In this document: piece after piece, positions 60,229 through 64,000 of the stretch | Layout of the letters: each line of letters opens with the position of its first letter | Numbering within the stretch: position 1 is the stretch's first letter | Assembly: GCF_000378505.1 (NCBI RefSeq) | Contig: NZ_KB899991.1 | Coordinates: 182,824-246,823, forward strand | Length of the DNA: 64,000 nucleotides | Direction of reading: 5' to 3' | Origin: Modicisalibacter luteus DSM 23508 | GTDB taxonomy: Bacteria; Pseudomonadota; Gammaproteobacteria; Pseudomonadales; Halomonadaceae | Program-made: the position numbers and the translations under genes | Notes under the pieces: generated by a model | The model's input: only the letters and a program-made list of their open reading frames with translations | Told to the model about the DNA's origin: nothing | Database searches by the model: none

Positions 60229-61934
60229 ATGATCCATCACCTGCGTAACCTTTCCGTCAAGGCCAGCCTGACTCTCGTTCTGGCAGTCTTTTCGATCTTC
60301 CTTATAACCATCGCCTGGCTGGGATATGCTTCCAGTAGCAAGGTGAGAAAGCCTTGGCAGTATTGCATCAAATAAATGTTCAGCAGCTCAACGCCATCAA
60401 CCTGACTCGGGCGCATCTTACCGACGTGCAGTTGAACTACGAGCTCTTTGTAGATGCGACCCACCAAGGCAAAAAAGAGCAAGCCAGTGCTCACCTGACC
60501 GAATCGCAGGCGGCCATGCAGCGCGCCGAGACCAGATTTGCTCAGTATCGGGACGCCCCGAAGACCGAGCGTGGTAAGCCCTTCGCTGACGCTATTGGCG
60601 CTGCATACAGTCAACTAATCAACAATATACTGCTACCACAGCAGCAAGCGCTAGAAAGCAATGATTTAACCGCCTTCCGAGCGCTACAGGATGAAGCTAT
60701 GGCAGGCATGGAGGAATTCAAACGCGTCAGCCAGGAATTCATCGATTATGCCGACGCTCGTGGCGAGTCACTGATTGCCGACTTCGATGCCCAAACTGAG
60801 CGCTTTGAAATCATTGAAATCGTCGTGCTCCTGTTAACGCTCGCCATTGTCGTACTGGTGCGTATGGGCATGGTGCGTTCCGTCATCCGCCCGCTCGAAG
60901 AAGCCGTCCAGCACTTCGAGTATATCGCCCAGGGCGACCTGTCGAAGCAAATCGCCGATCACGGCAGCAACGAAATCGGCAGGCTGTTCGCGGCCATGCA
61001 GCGCATGCAGTCCGGCCTGACCCGTACCGTATTCACCGTTCGCGATGGCAGCAGCTCTATTCATGGCGGGGCACGTGAGATAGCTAGCGGCAATAGTGAT
61101 CTTTCTTCACGCACCGAGCAGCAGGCTGCATCCTTGGAAGAAACGGCCGCCAGCATGGAACAGCTAACTGCGACGGTACGCCAGAATGCGGACAACGCCC
61201 GCCAGGGCAGCTCATTGGCTAGCGATGCCTCAGTCACGGCAGGCCGGGGCGGCGAGGTAGTCGAACAAGTCATTACGACCATGCATGGTATCTCCGAGAG
61301 CTCGAGGAAAGTCGTCGATATCATTTCAGTCATCGACTCTATCGCTTTCCAGACCAACATTCTGGCACTGAATGCTTCCGTCGAAGCAGCCCGTGCCGGC
61401 GAGCAAGGACGTGGCTTCGCTGTCGTTGCAGGCGAGGTGCGCAATCTAGCTAGCCGTAGTGCCGATGCCACCAAGGAAATCAAGGCGTTAATCGAGGCCT
61501 CATCCACGCAGATTGTCAAGGGCTCGACCCTGGTCGAGAGCGCCGGTGCCACCATGCAGGAAGTCGTTGCCTCAGTACGCCGGGTTACCGATATCATGGA
61601 CGAAATTTCCGCCGCGTCTCAGGAGCAGAGCACCGGAATTGAGCAGGTCAACCTGGCCATATCGCAAATGGATCAAGTCACCCAGCAGAACGCGGCATTG
61701 GTTCAACAGGCCTCGGCCGCCACTGCTGCCCTGGAGGAGCAGGCCGAGCAGTTGGAGGCCGCCGTCTCCCAGTTCCGCCTTGACGACAGTGCAAAGGACG
61801 CTCAAACGGCTCTGCCCTCTGCCAGCCGTGTGCGTACCGCCATTCCGAACAAGGATGCCCCCCAAGCGATGAAACCTTCGGGAATACATCCAGCTCCGCG
61901 CAAACACGCCGAACACGAGTGGGAAGAATTCTAA
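60229..61934 (+). pseudogene. Methyl-accepting chemotaxis protein gene with a frameshift
   Basis: An ATG at 60229 (GGAGA just before) opens a frame with a basic start and TM1 (SLTLVLAVFSIFLITIAWLG), ending at 60375 after 48 codons. The rest of the receptor is in another frame from about 60339 (QGEKALAVLHQIN) to 61934. It has a four-helix sensor domain, TM2 (IEIVVLLLTLAIVVLVRMGM), HAMP, and the methylation/signalling region with the hairpin tip IAFQTNILALNASVEAARAG. It ends EWEEF, like the CheR/CheB tether pentapeptide. Inserting one base near 60336-60340 would join the two frames. It is a recent inactivation, a sequencing error or, less likely, a programmed -1 shift. Confidence 0.85.
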
Positions 61935-61946
61935 TCCACCAACAAT

Positions 61947-61975
61947 AAAGGGCCAGGGTAAAACCTGGCCTTTTT
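61947..61975 (+). terminator. Terminator of the chemoreceptor gene
   Basis: Arms GGCCAGG (61951-61957) and CCTGGCC (61964-61970) followed by TTTTT; an AAA on the 5' side allows use in both directions. Confidence 0.88.
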
Positions 61976-62203
61976 GTCATCCCCTACTCCGTCATCATTA
62001 CCTACCTGACCCAATATGATTTCTCTCGCAATTCCTTGAATTAGGTATACCCCTCTGAGACGTTCTACACGGCAAAAGATCATTGACAGACCTGTTACGG
62101 GAACTATTTTTCGGAATGAAGCGGATAAAAACACGCACTGTTTAGTCCCTCAGGAAGCAATTTCCGCTACGTTATTTAACGTTATGAAACATGGAGGTGT
62201 CAT

Positions 62204-62722
62204 ATGATCAACCCGGAAACCCGCGCTAACCCAAGCTTACCTGTTAATGACAACGGGCCTGCTGGAGGTAGCGGTTCTGCGGCGTCTGGAAGTGGATCGT
62301 CGCAACGTGACGATTTCAAGCAGCGTGGGCGTGAAACAGCGCAAGAGATCAAGGGCGCAGCGCGTCAACAAGCTGAAGGCCTATTCAGCCAGCAGCGGGA
62401 TGCGGCGGCTGAGCAGGCGGAAAAGATTTCATCGGCATTTCGCAAGATGGCAGATGAGTTTGATGAGCAGGAACAGCCCCTCTTTTCTGGCTACGCTAAA
62501 AATGTGGCGAGCTGCACCGACGATATTTCCCATCGGCTGCGCGAAAAGGACCTGGGCGGGCTGATCGAGCAGGCTCAGGACTATAGCCGCCGCCAACCTG
62601 GCCTATACTTCGGTGGCGCAGTAGCTGCTGGCTTCCTGTTGGCGCGTTTCCTGCGCAGCTCGAACGAGCGGCAGACGCAACAGCAACAGCAACCTCGCCC
62701 CCAGGAGCCGACTCCCTACTGA
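62204..62722 (+). CDS. ElaB/YqjD-like membrane-anchored protein
   Basis: A 172-residue protein. The N-terminal 40 residues are low-complexity Gly/Ser. A helical charged stretch (RETAQEIKGAARQQAEGLFS) leads to a single C-terminal membrane helix (RRQPGLYFGGAVAAGFLLAR) and a Gln-rich tail. This layout resembles the ElaB/YqjD/DUF883 tail-anchored proteins, associated with stress and ribosome inactivation in E. coli. GGAGGTG precedes the ATG. First of a three-gene cluster. Confidence 0.65.
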   Translation: MINPETRANPSLPVNDNGPAGGSGSAASGSGSSQRDDFKQRGRETAQEIKGAARQQAEGLFSQQRDAAAEQAEKISSAFRKMADEFDEQEQPLFSGYAKNVASCTDDISHRLREKDLGGLIEQAQDYSRRQPGLYFGGAVAAGFLLARFLRSSNERQTQQQQQPRPQEPTPY

Positions 62723-62814
62723 CCATGCCAGCCCGTCACGGCTTGGCACGGTAATTTGCCTGAATTTTTATCGCTTCAGGCCCTTTTCACTGCATTCTTA
62801 GGGAGACTGCTATC

Positions 62815-63249
62815 ATGGACGAAGAAAACAGAAACAGAACGGGAAGTGCTTCGTTGGGCTCGCTCCTGTCGAGCCTGACCCATGAAGTCACCTCCCTCGT
62901 CCGGAAGGAAATCGAGCTAGCCAAGGCAGAAATGGGCGAGAAAGGCTCACAAGCCGCAAGCGGTGTCGGCTCCATAGCCGCTGCCGGCGCTATCCTGCTC
63001 AGCGGTTTCCTGGTTCTGCTCGCAGCTGCTGTCTTCGGTTTGAATACCGTTCTGCCACCAGAAACCACCCCGTGGCTGTCCGCCCTTATCGTAGGCGGTG
63101 TGGTGGTCATCATCGGCTTTATCATGCTGCAGAGTGGGCGCAAGAAGCTGAAAGCGCAGAATCTCATGCCCAACAGAACCATGGCCAGCTTCCGCAACGA
63201 TAAAGAGCTCGCCAACCAGCATGAGCAACGGGCCAAGGAGCAAGTGTAA
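62815..63249 (+). CDS. Phage-holin-superfamily III / YqjE-like membrane protein (DUF1469)
   Basis: A 144-residue protein: an amphipathic N-terminus (SLLSSLTHEVTSLVRKEIEL), then two membrane helices (AAGAILLSGFLVLLAAAVFG and WLSALIVGGVVVIIGFIMLQ). This is the YqjE/actinobacterial Holin-X type family; lysis activity is not implied. Its stop overlaps the next ATG (TAATG). The partner of the YqjD-like gene upstream. Confidence 0.82.
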   Translation: MDEENRNRTGSASLGSLLSSLTHEVTSLVRKEIELAKAEMGEKGSQAASGVGSIAAAGAILLSGFLVLLAAAVFGLNTVLPPETTPWLSALIVGGVVVIIGFIMLQSGRKKLKAQNLMPNRTMASFRNDKELANQHEQRAKEQV

Positions 63250-64000
63250 TGAGCGAGCACACCCCACGTCGCAGTCCCGAAGAGATCGAAACGGATATCT
63301 ACGAAACCCGGGCGCGACTCGACGATACGTTACATGAACTGGAAGCGCGGCTATCTCCACAACGTTTGGTGGATACTGCCTTCGATTATGTGCGCCAAGG
63401 AGGCGCCAACGACGTCATGGCCCGTGTCGGAAGGGTGGTAAAGCGCAACCCGTACCCAGTCGTACTGACTGGCATCGGCTTGGGCTGGCTAGCCGTGTCG
63501 CAGTACAACGCTCAACGAAAGACGGAGCAAGCCCACACCAATCTGCCTGTACGCCAGTCCGACGCGAATCTGCCTGTTGCGCAGCCATCCATGCCGGTAA
63601 CTGACGAGCCTCCTCGGCGTAGCGTTGGTGCGAGTGCCACTGGTCCTGAAACAACGGGAGCCGGCACAACATCGACAGGAAAGGATCCGGCCTCGGTTGG
63701 CGCTTCGGCCACTTACTCTTCGGCCACCCCTCCGGTGGGTGAGGCCCCTCCGGATATTGACGACTCCAGCCGCAGGAATGCTGGCAAGGAGAAAGCACGA
63801 CATATGACGGACAATGTGAAAGGGAGAGCACAGTCTATGAATAATTCGTTTCGCGAACGCGCTTCCAGCGTGCGTAATGGTTCTCAATCAGCCATGCGAA
63901 ATGCCGGTGCCAGAGCTCAGGGCGCCGGAACACAGTCATTGAACTTCATTCAGGAGCATCCCATCGTAGCAGGTGCCATTGGCGTCGCTATCGGTGCCGC
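63249..64000 (+). CDS. DUF3618 family protein, 3' truncated by window end
   Basis: Open from the ATG at 63249 to the end of the window, about 250 residues. The N-terminus has the DUF3618 signature (RSPEEIETDIYETRARLDDT, then LEARLSPQRLVDTAFDYVRQ), and YPVVLTGIGLGWLAVSQYN gives a membrane helix. A Ser/Thr/Gly/Pro-rich linker follows (about 120-180), and a second hydrophobic segment starts at the edge (HPIVAGAIGVAIGA). The gene is overlapped by the YqjE-like gene and belongs to the same envelope cluster. Function unknown. Confidence 0.82.
   Translation, partial: MSEHTPRRSPEEIETDIYETRARLDDTLHELEARLSPQRLVDTAFDYVRQGGANDVMARVGRVVKRNPYPVVLTGIGLGWLAVSQYNAQRKTEQAHTNLPVRQSDANLPVAQPSMPVTDEPPRRSVGASATGPETTGAGTTSTGKDPASVGASATYSSATPPVGEAPPDIDDSSRRNAGKEKARHMTDNVKGRAQSMNNSFRERASSVRNGSQSAMRNAGARAQGAGTQSLNFIQEHPIVAGAIGVAIGA

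Noticed and set aside
1-64000. CRISPR arrays, insertion sequences, toxin-antitoxin or restriction systems
   Set aside because: No regularly spaced repeats, transposase motifs or recognisable defence genes were seen on either strand.

Overview
The window looks like a chromosomal segment of a moderately halophilic gammaproteobacterium, most likely Halomonas or a close relative. Pointers are the glycine-betaine (ProU-type) ABC transporter, several Na+(K+)/H+ antiporters, the gloB-yafS-rnhA-dnaQ gene order, the TusBCDE set, and a pseudomonad-like gltR/gtrS-gts sugar locus. No insertion sequence, prophage or CRISPR array was seen. Genes are dense and mostly housekeeping. An accessory patch of short unknown genes lies downstream of a tRNA-Ser (about 12.6-16.1 kb), and another loose stretch lies at 54-60 kb.

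Layout. 1-2.2 kb: proV-proW-proX osmoprotectant operon (minus strand, proX cut by the edge). 2.5-6.3 kb: a PatZ-type lysine acetyltransferase divergent from a histone-deacetylase-family protein. 6.4-9.2 kb: XRE-cupin regulator, DUF1244, moaB, moeA. 9.2-12.4 kb: acpH, tusEBCD, a Bax-inhibitor-1 membrane protein and a small unknown gene. 12.5 kb: tRNA-Ser(UGA). 12.7-16.6 kb: small proteins (DUF4142 lipoprotein, coiled coil, tiny secreted protein, acidic proteins, DUF892). 16.6-26.6 kb: NhaP2-type antiporter, ThiY-like binding protein, DnaQ/GIY-YIG fusion, ybfF, yhhQ under a preQ1-I riboswitch, prpE, ArsR regulator, sohB. 26.7-30.7 kb: SCP2 protein, nudC, dnaQ, rnhA, yafS, gloB. 30.7-37.7 kb: mltD and the yejABEF peptide importer. 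37.8-41.4 kb: rsuA, nitrilase, rarD and an unrecognised HTH protein. 41.8-45.9 kb: SulP transporter, AraC regulator, DUF1479. 45.9-53.9 kb: sugar ABC transporter, AGE-family isomerase and a GtrS/GltR two-component system. 54-64 kb: small membrane protein, a paralogue of the HTH protein, DUF2795, CPA antiporter, Csp copper-storage protein, nadE-pncC, a chemoreceptor gene split by a frameshift behind a sigma-28 promoter, and an envelope-stress cluster running off the end.

Functional links. PatZ and the deacetylase form a divergent pair that could reversibly acetylate acyl-CoA synthetases; PrpE at 22.8 kb carries the classical acetylatable lysine motif. GltR/GtrS probably controls hexose uptake by the gts-like transporter together with a sugar isomerase. 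PncC and NadE belong to one NAD salvage route. Two paralogous proteins of an unrecognised DNA-binding type (40.4 and 54.7 kb) are the best candidates for something undescribed.
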